A stretch of DNA of 64,000 nucleotides from the NCBI GenBank assembly GCA_965178125.1, contig OZ237750.1, forward strand, positions 992,001 to 1,056,000. Reading direction: 5' to 3'. Positions 32,818 through 45,462 of the stretch are shown in pieces. The notes beneath the pieces were generated by a model. That model did not search any database. It saw only the letters and a program-made list of their open reading frames with translations, and had not been told where the DNA came from. Source of the stretch: Bilabrum cf. latius (taxonomy: Eukaryota > Bigyra: Bicosoecida > Bigyra > Bicosoecida). Made by a program: the position numbers and the translations under genes. Within the stretch, counting starts at the first letter, position 1; each line of letters begins with the position of its first letter.

Positions 32818-34056
32818 GGCTCTGCCAGCTGGTGACCTCTCAGTTGGGTTGTAGACTTGTCTAGTCTCCTGCTGAGCAAAGCTTGCGGCGTTCTACAGAA
32901 CCTGCCGCCTCGAAGATACCTGTACCTCCCTCCTGTCGCCTGGCTGGTGGAAGTGTTCGTGCTACTGCGGAGGGAAGCGAGGAAAGTGGTCCGATGCGCC
33001 TGACCCCCTCGATGTTCCGCCGATCTCCTCGCGCAGGGCAGAGCCTCTGCCGAGGAGCCTTGCTTCGGGCGAGCTTGTCCTTTCTACTGCGAGATAGAAC
33101 GATGAAGCACTTTGCGGCAATTAAATATCCAGCTAGGGCCGACGAGCGCCTGTGTCGTGTCGCCGAAGCAAACGTTTGCCCTTCAGCTTCGCCGGCCTCG
33201 TCACACGATCCGGCGAAGGCGACCCCCGGACAATTTTACAGCGAGCAATACGAAAAAGAACTAAGAAAAACATAAGATGCACAAGGGTCATCCAGATCCT
33301 ATCAAGGGGGGCTCGCTGCGAGCATGATACGGCTTCGTGTGGCTGCCAGGTCACCGATGGCTACGACCTTCTTCCAGCGCATCTGACCTCAATGGGCGGA
33401 CGAAACCTGATAACTATGACAAGTGTTTCACGTCATGGAGCTTTCAAAGCATCGGATACGGCGGCATCAGCGAAGCAGGGGCAGCCCACACGTGTGCACA
33501 CAAGCTGCTCGGCATTCTCAAGCAAACGATGGAAACTCACGGCCGTGTGGTGACTCGACTCTAAGGTTCTAGAAGCGAGCTAGGAGCTCTTGCTGGCTAG
33601 AGGTACTGTCTCTACCAGACCTTTGAGCCATGCACTATTGCGAGGCTCCTGGACGACCCCGTGGGCAACCGACACAGATCTTGAGACAGCCACGGCTATT
33701 GTAGCGATGGATCCCAAGAGCTTGGCGCTTCAAAGGAATTAAATTCAAACGTTTCCTCTTTTGTAGGCCCGATGGGTCCTATGGGCGCGCTAACTATGGA
33801 GCTAGACTGCCACAGGCATCGAACGACATGCGAGAGAGGTCCATGAAAAAAAACATGACAGTTGGTCGCAAAATGTTGGCTTGTGCGCAAAGCCGTTTTG
33901 GGGGGATTCAAGCCTCGCAGAGCATCGTTTGATTTGCCTTTTACTTTTGTACCCATAAGCCAACATACCGACCACCGTGCGAGCAGTCCTTGAACACCCC
34001 CAGAAGCTGTGCCCAGCTCACCGTGGCGTGCGCGACTGTGCACAGTCACTGGTCCA
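32818..34056. other. Region upstream of the homeodomain gene
   Basis: The part to about 33086 continues the homeodomain frame (LAVERTSSPEARLLGRGSAL-like, with TAGs near 32894 and 32971) and is probably its exon. From 33087 to 34056 I find only short frames with no recognisable family. A first exon of the homeodomain gene may be hidden here. Confidence 0.4.
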
Positions 34057-37000
34057 TCACCCGGGAGCGATTGGACCTTTCGGGTAGCCTGGCGGTGGCG
34101 GCGGGGGAGGCTTCGCGTCCGGCACCTTGCTCTCCTCCACGTCCCCGAACGGACTCCCCGCCGGCCACCGCGGGCCGGGCCCCGGGGGCGCCCCTTTCCC
34201 TGCCTGCGCCTCCGCCTGCGCCCTCGCGGCGGCGAAGGTGCCTCGCATGGCCACCGTCGCGGCCTGGGCGTCGTCGATGCGCACCTGCAGGCGATTGCGG
34301 GAGTCCTGCAGCCGCGCCAGCTCCGCGCAGTCCTCTGCGTTCAGCAGGTCGTGCTTGGGGACGGGGCAGGGGCAGTCGCAGCCCGTGCCAGCCGCCTGCA
34401 CCATCATCTCAGCGGGGGCGATGCGGAATGCAGCGGCAGCGCGGCGGCGGGCGCGATACAGCTCCGGGTCCGGAGGGCGGTAGAAGATCCCGAGAAACTT
34501 GGGGCGGTTGTAGGACCTGTCCGTGCGGTAGCCGCCCACCGGCCCGGCGAGTGCGGCTACCCCTGCCCGGGATGCCCTTGGCTCGCCCCCCCTGTCGCTG
34601 CCCGCGTCGAAGAATGCCCGCATGGCCTCCCTGGCGTCCATGCCCCGCCCGCTGACCTGCTTCACCAGCACCCGGGGGGGCATGCTCTCAGCGTCCACCA
34701 GAGCCTAGGGGAAGAACCGCCCCACCAGGGGAAACTCACCCCCCTTGTTCCCCAAGAGCTCCTCCGCCCCGGGGATGGGCCCGCGGTGCCGCATGGCAGA
34801 CAGGGGGACAGTGTACGCCGCCCCGTCGTGCCCCGCGAGCACCTGAACCAGGTCACCCATGAGCTTCGAGATGCGGGCGTGTGTCATGGGCCCGCTGGGT
34901 GGCGGCAGCGGGACCACCACTGCGTCTCCCTCCTCGAAGGGAGCCCCTGCCGGCTTGGGGACGGATGGCTTGAACTTGGCCTCCTGGGCGAGGGCCTCGG
35001 CATCTCGCTCGCGCGCCTGGGCCTCCTCCTGTTCCTTGGCCTCCATAGCGCCCTGCAGCGGGTCAAGCATGCCGGCCCTGGCGCGGGCAGCTGCCTCGAG
35101 TGCCTCCGGCCGGGCATTGGCCGCGACTGGAGTCACCCACTCTCGGTCCCCCGTCCCCGTCCCGCGCCCCTGTCCTGAGCCTGCCCCAGATCCCTCCTGC
35201 CCCTGCCCATGCCCCTGCTGCTCGTCATCCAGACGGGCCAGCGCCTCTGCCACGCCGTCCTCCACGAGCTGCTCCGCCCTCGAGTCAGCCATGCCCGCCC
35301 CCGCCCCTTCCCCCTCCACCGCCTCCTTCCCTGCCCCCGGGGACATCCAGTCGATGGCGTGCCCGCTGGCACCAGGAGCCGGAGCTGCACCTGCGGTGTC
35401 CGCTGCACCTCTCGTGCCCATCTGCTGCATACCGCGCATTCCCAGCATCCAGCTGCCGACCTCTTCATCAGAGGCCCCCTGTGGCGAAGGCAGCTGCAGC
35501 AAGCTGCTGCCTCCCACTCGGCCCCTGTTCACCCGAAGCCCACGGTGCAGGCCACCTCGGTGCACTCCCGCTTGGCTCTAGAGCAGCACGGAGTCGGCCG
35601 TCCAAATCGCCGGCAGAGCTGCCTGGCCCTCGCCCTCCTCCTCCTCGTCCCACACCGGGTCGCCCCCCGAACCCCACAAGCCATCGGCAAGCGCCTCGAA
35701 TGCGCCCACGTCCTGCACATCCAGAGCTGTAGCGATCTTCAGAGCGGCAGGCGAGTCCGGCGTGGATCTGCTCCCGTCTATTTCTTCTTCTCCTTCTCCC
35801 AGCTGCATGAGGCTCACCACCTCGCCGATGGGGGGCTTGGGCGGGTCCGCCTTGATGGCCAGCTGCGCAGGTGGGGGCGGCGCCCACCGCTGCTTGCGGG
35901 CGTTGAAGTACGACCAGAATCGATCGTTGGAAGCGGCGCGTCGAGCGGGGTCATCAAAGTGCACTGCGGGGCAGAAGGGGCTGCCCAGTTGGCACCGAGG
36001 TGCGGGCGGTGGGTTGCCCTGGGCGCCCACCTGCGCGAGCACCGCGCCTGGTTCGGAACCGTTGCGATTGTCGAGAGACGTTGGCAGGGGAGCGGGTGCC
36101 GGGGCCCCATCGCTCCCGCGTGCCACGCGGTGCGCCCAGCAGTCCTGCTCGGTTGCTGCTCCCAGCTCAACCCCACTCCGGCGTGACGAGCCCGAGGCAT
36201 CCCTTCCGAGCCCAGCCCCAGACAGCGCCTCAAAGCCCGCCATGCCCCTGCGTCCGAGCGCGCCCGCACCCGCACCCGCACCCGCACCCGCACCCGCCTG
36301 CAGGAAACTCGTGGGGCACGAGTCCCTGGGCAGCTTGCCCAGTGCCGCCATGAGCAGCCGCAGCAGGTCCCTCAGGATCTTGAGCTGCTCCACCACGTCG
36401 TTGGCGGCCCCCAGCCACTTCCCGTGCAGCTGCAGCATGCGCACCGTGTGGGCAGACCCGTCCGGGAATAGCTCCCCTTTCATGGTCGCTTCCATGCTGA
36501 TGCCGTGCCGATCGCCGTGCTCGGCCATCAGAAGGTACAGGTACTGCTTGTACGCGCGCGCGCGCGTGACCTCTGCCTCCTGGCCCTGGTACCGCAGCCG
36601 AGCGTGCATGCGATTGGCCTGGCCCGTGCTGCCGGGGCGCCCGGACCCCCCCGATACACTGCTCCAGAGCAGGTTGGCATCGATGTTGGTCCTCACGAGA
36701 GCCACCTGGGCCTCCTGCAGGTCGTTCATGAGGTCACGAAGCTGCCGCTTGCGGGACTTGCTGATCTCCATCATCTCCTTGGCCGTGGTGGCGCCCAGCT
36801 TCTGGGTCTGCTCGAAGACAGCCTTGCACATGGGCCCCAGCGCGCCAGGTTTACCCTTCTTGCCCCTCTCCTTGAGCGCGTGCGCCACCATGTAGCAGGC
36901 CGCGTAGTACCCATAGGACCGCAGCCCGCTGGCTTTCAGGGCGCCGGCCGCCTTGCTCGCGCATATGCTCTTCATCTCGACGTCGTGGTACCGGCACAGG

Positions 37001-39117
37001 AACGGCAGCGCGGCACCGGGCTTCTTGGAGTCCTTCACCTTGCGCTTGTTCTTCATGGAAGCCACGGCCGAGCCCATGGCCGCGGGCACGAGACCCCTGA
37101 TCATGGCGCTGATCTGCTCGGGGAGCTGGCCCCTCTTGGCCGCCACCTTGCCCTCCTCCGCCATGGCCACTCCCATGAAGGCGGCTCCTGCCGCGCGCCG
37201 CACCAGCTCCGTGGAGCGCCTGGAGGACGAGCGGATGAGCGCCAGGCACGCCGGGATCGTGTCGCAGATGTGCTTCTTGCCGGGGTCGGACGCACCCCCT
37301 TTGCTCGCGCGCTCAGCATCAGCCGCCGCAGCCTCCGCCATGTCCGCGTCGCTCACCTCGTGCTCCTCGGGTGCCACTGCGCCCACGAGACCTGCGCCCA
37401 GCCTGGCAATCTCGTCCGGGTCCGTGGGGTCTGCGGGAGGGGGTGCGGACGGCGGCACGGCAGGGAGCCCGTCTCCGTCTTGCTCTGGGCCTGCCTGTGG
37501 CTCGGACCCCGTGCCCTAGCCGCTGCCTCCGTCCCCCGAGCCCTGCTTGCCGTGTTCCCCGGCCCCACCCCTGCCTCCTGCCTCGCTGTCGCAGTCCGTC
37601 CCCACGCCCTCTCTGCATGCAATCACCTGCGCCTGGTCCTGCATGGCGCGCATCAAGCGACCCCTCTCCTCCTCCCGCAGCCGGGCCCCCTCGCTCAGCC
37701 CAGCATCCAGCCCCTCTAGCGGGTCCTCGCCGATTGGAGCTCTGCCGCTGCCATCCGTGCCCCCGCCTGACCCATCCAGTCCCAGCCGGCCCGCCTCGTT
37801 GGCTGCCACAGTGGACAGATCCGCCTCGGACAGCCGGGCCTGCCCCCCGCTCGCAGCCAGCAGCAGCTGAGCGCTCACCATCCTCAAGGCAGACCTCCAC
37901 CCATCGCGCATCCGCAGCAGCCGCTTCAGCACCCTGACGGCCTCTTCCTGCTTTTCCCGCGCCTCTGCCAGAGCGCGCGCAGCCCCGGACTCTCTCTAGG
38001 CCAGCGCGGCTGCCCCCGCTCGGATGCCATCGAGGGCCCGCTCCGGTGTGCTGCTCCCAACCCCGCCCTCCCCCGCGCCCCGTTTGGCCTGCTCCCTTGA
38101 ATACCCTCGCACGTCTGCCTGTCGCTTGGCGAGCTCTGCAGCTGCCCTCCGCACGTGTACGGCCGCATCTAGCACGCGCCCCTCCTGCTCCGAGATCTCC
38201 TTGTCCACCTCGTGCAGCCAGGAGGTCAGGAAGGCCAGCTTGAGGCGGAGGTACGGCACCGGGTCACGGGGCTGCTGCTGGTCCTCGTCCTGATCTGCCC
38301 CTGTGCCTGACTGGCGCGAGGTCACGTTCCCTCGGTCCTCGATGGCCTGTTCCCTGGCCCTCTTCACGGCTCTCGCCCGGTCCTCCGCAGCATCCCTCCG
38401 GCTCTCTGCCGACAGGGGCCTGTCCCTCTCGCGGTGGGCAAGGTCCGTGCGCGCGCGGGCGGCGGCACGGGCGTGGAGGCGGTCTGCGTCCTGCTGGGCC
38501 ATGTCTCGGGCCTGCGCCGCCGCCCGCAGCCGCACCGCAGCGTTCCTGGACTGCAGCCGGGCCATGGCGCGGGAGGCCTCCGCGAACCCAGGGGGCAGCC
38601 CGCCGCCAGGGTCTTCCCTGCGCGCCTCCTTGCCCGGATCCATCACATCCGTGCCTGCGACGAATGGGTACTCGGCTCCTCGGAGCGGGGACGCCTTCTG
38701 CATCCTGTCGAGCACAGCGCGAGCCCCGCCCGCCTGGTCGAGAATCTGGTCCGCAGGACTACCTTTCCCATCGGGCTTGTAGGCGCCCGGCTCCGGCGCA
38801 AGTTTGATAATGTGGCCGCGGATACTGGCACGGGGCGATGCGTCCTGCTGCAGCAGCGACGGCGCCGCCCCGGCGGTGCCCGGAAAGACGGAGCCGTCGG
38901 TGCCAATGCTCGCCTTTGGAAGCCACGGGTTACTTCTGCCGCATAGCTGCCGCCACACCACTTGGTGCTCATCCGATACAGAGTTCCACACGTTGGGAAG
39001 CGCGATAGCATGGGACAGCAGCTCGCAGGTATCATCGTCAGCCTGCTCTTGCACCAGCCTCATGAAGCTACCGAAGACTGGGGTCGCGGCCAGCAGCAGG
39101 GCGGCCTTCCAAGTCAT
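34057..39117 (-). CDS. Large protein of unknown family (1,686 residues)
   Basis: Five same-frame segments joined by TAGs at 37996, 37516, 35578 and 34705; ATG 39117 to TGA 34057. N-terminal region about 1-60 helical (VWRQLCGRSNPWL). Long Arg/Glu/Ala coiled coil about 170-330. A conserved-looking helical block about 620-930 (HICDTIPACLALIRSSSRRS; LPFLCRYHDVEMKSICASKA; GYYAACYMVAHALKERGKK; KLGATTAKEMMEISKSRKR). A region near 1390-1440 with FEEGDAVVVPLPPPSGPM then ARISKLMGDLVQVLAG resembles a Tudor/SH3-like barrel (inference only). I do not recognise the family. Segment-wise codon usage is the same across each TAG, which supports one gene. Confidence 0.65.
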
Positions 39118-39359
39118 ACTTTAGTTTTATTGCTTCAATGTCATTCTTGAGCGCTCGTAGGCAACGCAGTGGATGGGTCGGGAAGGGAAACTTGTATCGG
39201 CTTTCTCAACGGAACCAATTGCGCGGCGACTTGAAAAAAAGATCTCGAGCACGACGGGAGGCTTGTAGCTAGACGATGGGGATCGGTTTGGCGCGGCAGT
39301 GACCGTTGTGTCCAACGTGAGAGGGACGTCAACGGGTAGCCTGCAGCGACAGATTCGGC

Positions 39360-41591
39360 TCACCTGCGCTACCCGCCGCTCTCGACTCCCATGGCCTCAT
39401 GCTCCAGCAGGAAGCGGCACGCTTCCAGGTCGTCCACCTCGAGGTGGATGTCCGCCTGTGACACACCAGGGACACTCTCCACGATGCGGCGCACGCGAAG
39501 GGCGATGCGCCCTGCATCCCGAACGCTCAAGGAGTCGTCAACAGACACCTCCATCTGCACGTGCGCGCCCGCGTCCCGGCCGAGCCCCGCCCCTCCACCT
39601 CGACCCCCATTTTCACCTGCATCCCCATCACCTTCATCCAGGACCTGCCCGTCCCCGTCTCCTCCATCGGGCCCGGATTGCTTGCCCCCGCCTGCTTGCT
39701 GGAAGTAGATTCGGATGTGCGAGACCGCCTTCACCTCTTTCTCCCCCTCGAGCACAGCCTGCAGGATGCGGCGCTCCATCGAGGTCACGCTCTCGGTCCA
39801 TGGCTCCGTCTCGCTGCCAGGTCCCGGGCCCGACTCGCTGCCGTCGTGCCCGAGTCCCTGCTCCAGGTGCTGTGCATGCCCATGCCCATGCCCATGGTCG
39901 TGCGCATCTCCCCCGTGCATGTGCCCGTGGTCGTGCCTGTTGCTGTCGAGAGCGCCCCCGGCCCCAGCCCCGTGCTCCGAACCGTTGCTGGTGCTGGTGC
40001 TGGTGCTGCTGCCACCCTCTGCGACAACGACTGCGTGGTTGAAGTGCCCGTTTTTGACCTTCTCTGCATCACTCTGTGTGCCAACCTGTGTGCTCTTGGC
40101 GGCACCAGCCCCGGGACTCTCCTCCTCCGCCTGCTGCTGCTGCTCCCCCGTCCGCCAGTCGTCGTCGCAGATGCACTCCCCAAGCCGTTGTGCCCCAGCT
40201 CCGTGGGGAACGCCAGAAGACCCCAGCTGGGGCAGTGTCCCGGTAGCCCCCCCACCCCGGTGCGCGAAGGTCCGCACGATGACATCAGCCACGTCAGGCG
40301 CGGTCCGCATCACCTCGGCCCTCAGCTGCTCTGCCACCCGCTCGGCGGCACTCACCGTCAGCTGCGGACTCACCCCCGCCTCCATCTCCACCAGCACGTA
40401 GTGCCCCAGCCGCCGTCCCCTCACCTTCCGGTAGCACCTCACGTCCTCCAGCCGAACTGCCGCAGCCCGGGCCCTGCCCAGCGCGTCGTCCACGCCCACC
40501 TGCTCCTCGGACAGCTCTCTCAGGGCGTCCCTGCCCTGCCCCAGCGCCACCTGCACGATGAGCGCCGAGACCACGAGCCCCGCAGCGGGGTCCAGCGCGG
40601 GTACCCCTGCGATGGCCCCCGTGATGCCAGCAAGGGCGGTGAGCGAAGAGAGGGCGTCCGAGCGGTGGTGCCATGCGTTGGACACAATCGTGGGGGAGCC
40701 GATGCGGGAGCCCACGTCCAGGGTCCACCGGAACAGCGCCTCTTTCGACACCACAGAGAACAGGGCCACTCCCACGGCCGCGGCTGCCAGCCCGTAGTTG
40801 CCGGCGGAGCCCTCCGACACTAGGTCCAGCAGCATCTGGTCCGCTTCCCCCGGGCCGGGGGCTGCGAGGGAGGTGCCAGTGCCGGTCCCACTGGCAGGGG
40901 CCATGGAGGCCGCTTGCTCAAAGGCACTGCTTACCTGCGATACCAGCGAGTGCGAGACGGACCCCTCCCCCGTGCCACCGCTGCTGCTGGCAGTGACAGA
41001 GGGGTCGGGAACAGCAAGAGGCGACTCTGCTCGGCTTGCCGCGGCTCGCTGCGCCATGGCCAGCAGGCGCGCGACTGCATCGTACCCCACACCAGCGCCT
41101 GCCGCAAACAAGAGGCCGGATACCGCTAGCGAACCCATCGTTTCGCGGCGCCCGTGGCCCCATGGCCGGCGTGCATCCGGCGGCAGCCTTGAAGTCTGGA
41201 CCACAAACAGCGTAATAGCGTCGCTAAGCAAGTCAGAAAGCGAATGGACCGCATCGGAAACAAGTGCACTAGAATTACACGCAAGCCCTACTGCACCCTT
41301 TGCCGCAGCTAGGGTTAAATTGAGAGCAGCGCCACCTACAGTCACCCGAACGCCGGCTGCCTGGTGCTCCTTACTCCCCCGCGCAATAGCCCCGGCACCT
41401 GCGGCCCCATGCGAATGACCATGCCCACCGTGAGAATGAGAGTGCCACCGTCTGCCCGAAAAGCACTTGGGCACTGCGGCAAAAGCTGGATAACGATTCG
41501 CACCCAATGCGTGCTGCAAAGCGGCCAACTGATGCACAATAGTGCCTCTGAACCTCTGCGGTCTCAGGCCACGTATCATGCTGCGAGACAT
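39360..41591 (-). CDS. Cation diffusion facilitator (zinc/metal transporter)
   Basis: Moves divalent metal (usually Zn2+) across a membrane in exchange for protons. 743 residues; the last Gly-Gly is followed by TAG (39369), two Arg and TGA 39360. His-rich stretch HSHSHGGHGHSHG near residue 50. TM2 site SDAVHSLSDLLSDAITLF has the Asp/His metal ligands; PWGHGRRE loop; TM5 SNAWHHRSDALSSLTALAG has the second HxxxD pair; LDPAAGLVVSALIV is TM6. A cytoplasmic C-terminal domain follows and is split by a His/Gly-rich insertion (HDHGHMHGGDAHDHGHGHGH), a likely metal buffer. Pattern resembles the SLC30A9/bacterial FieF branch. The N-terminus could be an organelle-targeting peptide. Divergent from the GH89 gene. 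Confidence 0.9.
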
Positions 41592-41726
41592 AAATCTTAG
41601 TGCGCTTCTGCCATCTTTGTGGCCACTCTATGCCTTTGTTTTACTCCATTTCTCCCGGCGACGTGGTCGTCATTGCACTGTAGCACCGGAATTTGGCCAT
41701 TTTGTCGACCGATGAGCACTCTCGAC
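41592..41726. promoter_or_regulatory. Divergent intergenic region CDF transporter / GH89
   Basis: 135 bp between two opposite ATGs (41591 minus, 41727 plus), so a shared promoter region is likely. No consensus element recognised. Confidence 0.45.
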
Positions 41727-44700
41727 ATGAAGTTCAGGTAGTTTGTGCTATTGTGTGCCGCACTTCACCAAGTAGCAATCGCCCTGCAGCCACCCTCTCC
41801 TTCGCAGCAAGAAGCGGCTGTGCGAGGTCTTGTCGAAGAGCTCGTGCCGCAGCTGCAAGCCTATCTCGATATCAAGGTGCAGCCGTGCGGGACCGCGTGC
41901 CAGGACTCGTACTCTGTTTCAGTGGGTGCGGGCTAGAACATCTCCATTTCCGGCACGAGCGGAGTCGCAGCAGCATCTGGCCTCAGGGCCTACTTGCAGT
42001 CGGAAGGATTCGCCATGGATCTATGCTCGAGCAACCTCGAAGCAGTGCCTGTCCCGCCCCCTCAGCCGAGTCCGGCCTTGAATGCAACATCTCCTGTGTA
42101 TCGAAGGTACGCTTGGAACGTGTGCACCTTCGGGTACACGTCCGCGGGCTGGACCTGGCCCAGCTGGCGGCGAGCCACCAGGATCATGGCCATGCAAGGT
42201 GTCAACACCCCTTTGGCCCTGCAAGGCTTCGAGTACGTGCTTGCACAAGCCTTTGAGGCGGAAGGCGTCAGCGAGGATGGCCTGCAGCGGTACTTCTCGG
42301 GCCTCCCGTTCCTTCCGTGGCAGCGGATGGGCAACTTGGCCGGGCCCATCGCGGCCCCTCTCACTCCCGGGCTGCGGGCCGCTCGGCACCAGCTGCAGCT
42401 GCAAATCCTCGAGCTGCAACTATCGCTCGGCATGGAGCCCGTGCTGCCCTGCTTCTCGGGGAACGTTCCTTCCGAGTGGGCGAGCGCTCACCCCGGTGCC
42501 TCCACGCAGCCCTTCCCCAGCTGGAACGGTGTCACGCAGGAGAGCGCATTCCTGGACCCCACGGACCCTGCATTCGCGCGCATCGGTAGTGCGGTAGCGG
42601 CGATCCAGTCCAAGCTCTACGGTGACGCCACCAGGCTTTTCAACTGCGACATGTGGATGAACGACCGGCACGACTGGCAGCCCCGGAGCGACGAGCCGTC
42701 CTACCTGCGAGCGGCCGGCCTGGCCATCCCTCGGAGCATACAGGCGGTGGTACCCGACGATCGGCCGGCCTGGCCATCCCTCGGAGCATACAGGCGGTGG
42801 TACCCGACGATCGGCCGGCCTGGCCATCCCTCGGAGCATACAGGCGGTGGTACCTGACGATCGGCCGGCCTGGCCATCCCTCGGAGCATACAGGCGGTGG
42901 TACCCGACGAGCGGCCGGCCTGGCCATCCCTCGGAGCATACAGGCGGTGGTACCCGACGATCGGCCGGCCTGGCCATCCCTCGGAGCATACAGGCGGTGG
43001 TACCCGACGATCGGCCGGCCTGGCCATCCCTCGGAGCATACAGGCGGTGGTACCCGACGAGCGGCCGGCCTGGCCATCCCTCGGAGCATACAGGCGGTGG
43101 TACCCGACGATCGGCCGGCCTGGCCATCCCTCGGAGCATACAGGCGGTGGTACCCGACGATCGGCCGGCCTGGCCATCCCTCGGAGCATACAGGCAGTGG
43201 TACCCGACGATCGGCCGGCCTGGCCATCCCTCGGAGCATACAGGCAGTGGTACCTGACGATCGGCCGGCCTGGCCATCCCTCGGAGCATACAGGCGGTGG
43301 TACCCGACGATCGGCCGGCCTGGCCATCCCTCGGAGCATACAGGCGGTGGTACCTGACGATCGGCCGGCCTGGCCATCCCTCGGAGCATACAGGCGGTGG
43401 TACCCGACGATCGGCCGGCCTGGCCATCCCTCGGAGCATACAGGCGGTGGTACCTGACGATCGGCCGGCCTGGCCATCCCTCGGAGCATACAGGCGGTGG
43501 TACCCGACGATCGGCCGGCCTGGCCATCCCTCGGAGCATACAGGCGGTGGTACCCGACGATCGGCCGGCCTGGCCATCCCTCGGAGCATACAGGCGGTGG
43601 TACCCGACGATCGGCCGGCCTGGCCATCCCTCGGAGCATACAGGCGGTGGTACCCGACGATCGGCCGGCCTGGCCATCCCTCGGAGCATACAGGCGGTGG
43701 TACCCGACGATCGGCCGGCCTGGCCATCCCTCGGAGCATACAGGCGGTGGTACCTGACGCGGTGTGGGTCATGCAGGGCGGGTGGCTGTTCGCCTACGAC
43801 TGGTGGAAGGCCGACGGCGGGGCCCGGCGGGAGGCTTTTCTGTCCGGGCTGAACGCATCGGAGGTGCTGGTGCTGGACCTGGACATGGAGCGGGGAAACG
43901 AGCCAGTGGCCTACAAGGGGGGGATACCCTGGGTCTGGTGCCTCCTGCACGCGTTCGGGGGGAGGCCGGGCATGCACGGACACATCGACTGGATCGGCAC
44001 AGCCCCGTTCCAATACCTGCAGCAGCCCGACAGCTAGAGCGCTACCCCAACCCAGGTGGGCATGGGAGTGACGGCAGAGGGCATGCTGACTGATCCGATC
44101 GTCTACGGGCTCTTCTACGACGCGTGGTGGAGCAGTGGGCCCATCCAGGTGGATCGGTGGCTCGGCGGCTACCTCTCGTCTAGGTATGGCCCGGAGTTTG
44201 CGAGCAAGCATGAGGCGAAGCAGGCGTGGGGGCTACTGCTGGGCTCCGTGTACGGGAGCTAGTCTCCTCTGACGGGGTACGGGGGGGCCATGACCCGGCC
44301 GCCTGCCACCGCTCCCCATCAGTCCTATTCCAAGGGCGAGCAGGCGGCGGCAAATGCCTCGCAGGCCTTCCTTGTGCTGGCCGACGCTGCCCTGAACTAC
44401 ACCCATGAGCAGGCGCAGGCGCAGGCGCAGGCTAGTGCTGGGGCATGGTCCGGTCCTTCGATGGCTGCACCCCTCGTGTACGACGTGGTGGACGCGGGGC
44501 GGCAGGCCCTGGACATGTACCTGACGGACGCTGTGAATCTCATGCTCTCTGAGCAGGCAGCCGGTCGTGTCGACGCCACAGAGGCCATGGCCCAGCACGT
44601 GACTTCGCTCCTTGCCGACGCAGAGCAGCTGCTCCGGGGGAGCCCGTGCAGGGACCACTACCTTGCCAACTGGATCCAGGACGCGAGGTCGTGGGCACAG

Positions 44701-45306
44701 CAGGCCCAACAGGGGCAGGGGGCAGGGGCGGGAGCGGCAGGAGAATCCTCGCCCTCGGCGGATGCGCTGGAGCAGGACGCGCGAAATCAGCTTGTTGTCT
44801 GGGGCCCTGGATACGACATTGGGCCTGTGGCTGACTACGCTGGCAAGGCATGGGCGGGTCTGGTGGGGGGGTACTACCTGCGGCGGTTCGAGGCGCTGGG
44901 CAAGGCGGCTGTGCGCGCCGCGGGGTAGGGAGCCGGCGGGTCCATCAATGGGACTGCCTTCCAAGAGACTCTCGCGGGGCTTGCGATGGGCTTCGCGGCG
45001 AGCACGGGCACGGAGGGGATGCCTACCGGGCCCTTGCCTTGGGACCAGGCGCTGGGGAATGCGAGCGCAATCGCGCACCGGCACTTCGAGGACGCGCTCG
45101 CTGGATTTGAAGCTATGGAAGGTGTGGACCATGGGGGCGACGACATCGTGGGGTTCCAACTGTGGAACAACAGCCCGGGGGCGCTGGCGGGGCTGTGCGC
45201 GGCGGACCCGGGGTGTGCTGCCTTCAACTCGAACGGGTACCTCAAGCGGGAGAGGAGCGTGACGCGCACGGGGCTCAAGGGTGTCACATTTTACGCGAAG
45301 AAGTGA
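41727..45306 (+). CDS. NAGLU: Alpha-N-acetylglucosaminidase (GH89, NAGLU type)
   Basis: Removes terminal alpha-GlcNAc, in animals from heparan sulfate in lysosomes. Starts ATG 41727 with a signal peptide (MKFR-TAG-FVLLCAALHQVAIAL) and ends TGA 45304. Family landmarks in order: SGTSGVAAASGLRAYL; YRRYAWNVCTFGYTSAGWTW; FSGLPFLPWQRMGNLAGPI; MEPVLPCFSGNVPSEWA; DEPSYLRAA; then after a 50-bp minisatellite VWVMQGGWLFAYDWW; LVLDLDMERGNEPV; WVWCLLHAFGG; GMGVTAEGM (catalytic Glu equivalent to human E446); and LVVWGPGYDIGPVADYAGKA. TAGs at 41739, 41934, 44035, 44260 and 44926. Upstream half is frame 0, downstream half frame 1. Removing 42747-43743 (GT...AG, 997 nt) restores one frame. The position of the other catalytic Glu (human FNEMQPP) reads MWMNDRHDWQP, Asp instead of Glu. 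Confidence 0.88.
42717..43755. repeat. 50-bp minisatellite inside the GH89 gene, 21 units
   Basis: Units (GGCCTGGCCATCCCTCGGAG...) start every 50 bp from 42717 to 43717. The unit is the gene's own segment encoding GLAIPRSIQAVVPD. Variants are GATCGG/GAGCGG, ACCCGA/ACCTGA and GGCGG/GGCAG. Twenty extra copies add 1,000 nt, shifting the frame by +1. The CCTGA variants create TGA stops in the shifted frame (first at 42855). GTGGTA donor-like and CATACAG acceptor-like strings recur in every unit. Confidence 0.95.
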
Positions 45307-45462
45307 CATAGGCACAGCGGAAGCTCAGGCGGCGCAAATCGATCTCGGATCGTGGCGCCGCGCACTACGAGTGGATGCTGGTTCCGCGCACGCCGAAGCA
45401 AAACTGTTTTGAGAGATTTCAGATCAGATTTCAGATTGAAACTGGGGACAAGTATCATTAAC

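Noticed and set aside
33535-33620. CTCTAA string as a CUA-anticodon tRNA loop
   Set aside because: Flanking bases do not pair into an anticodon stem and no T-arm follows.
33152-33710. Possible plus-strand gene upstream of the homeodomain gene
   Set aside because: Frames are under 135 codons, composition is mixed, no family likeness, and a TAA interrupts the best one.
42420-44211. Antisense ORFs of 450-523 codons across the 50-bp array
   Set aside because: Mirror of the array; the plus strand carries GH89 motifs on both sides.
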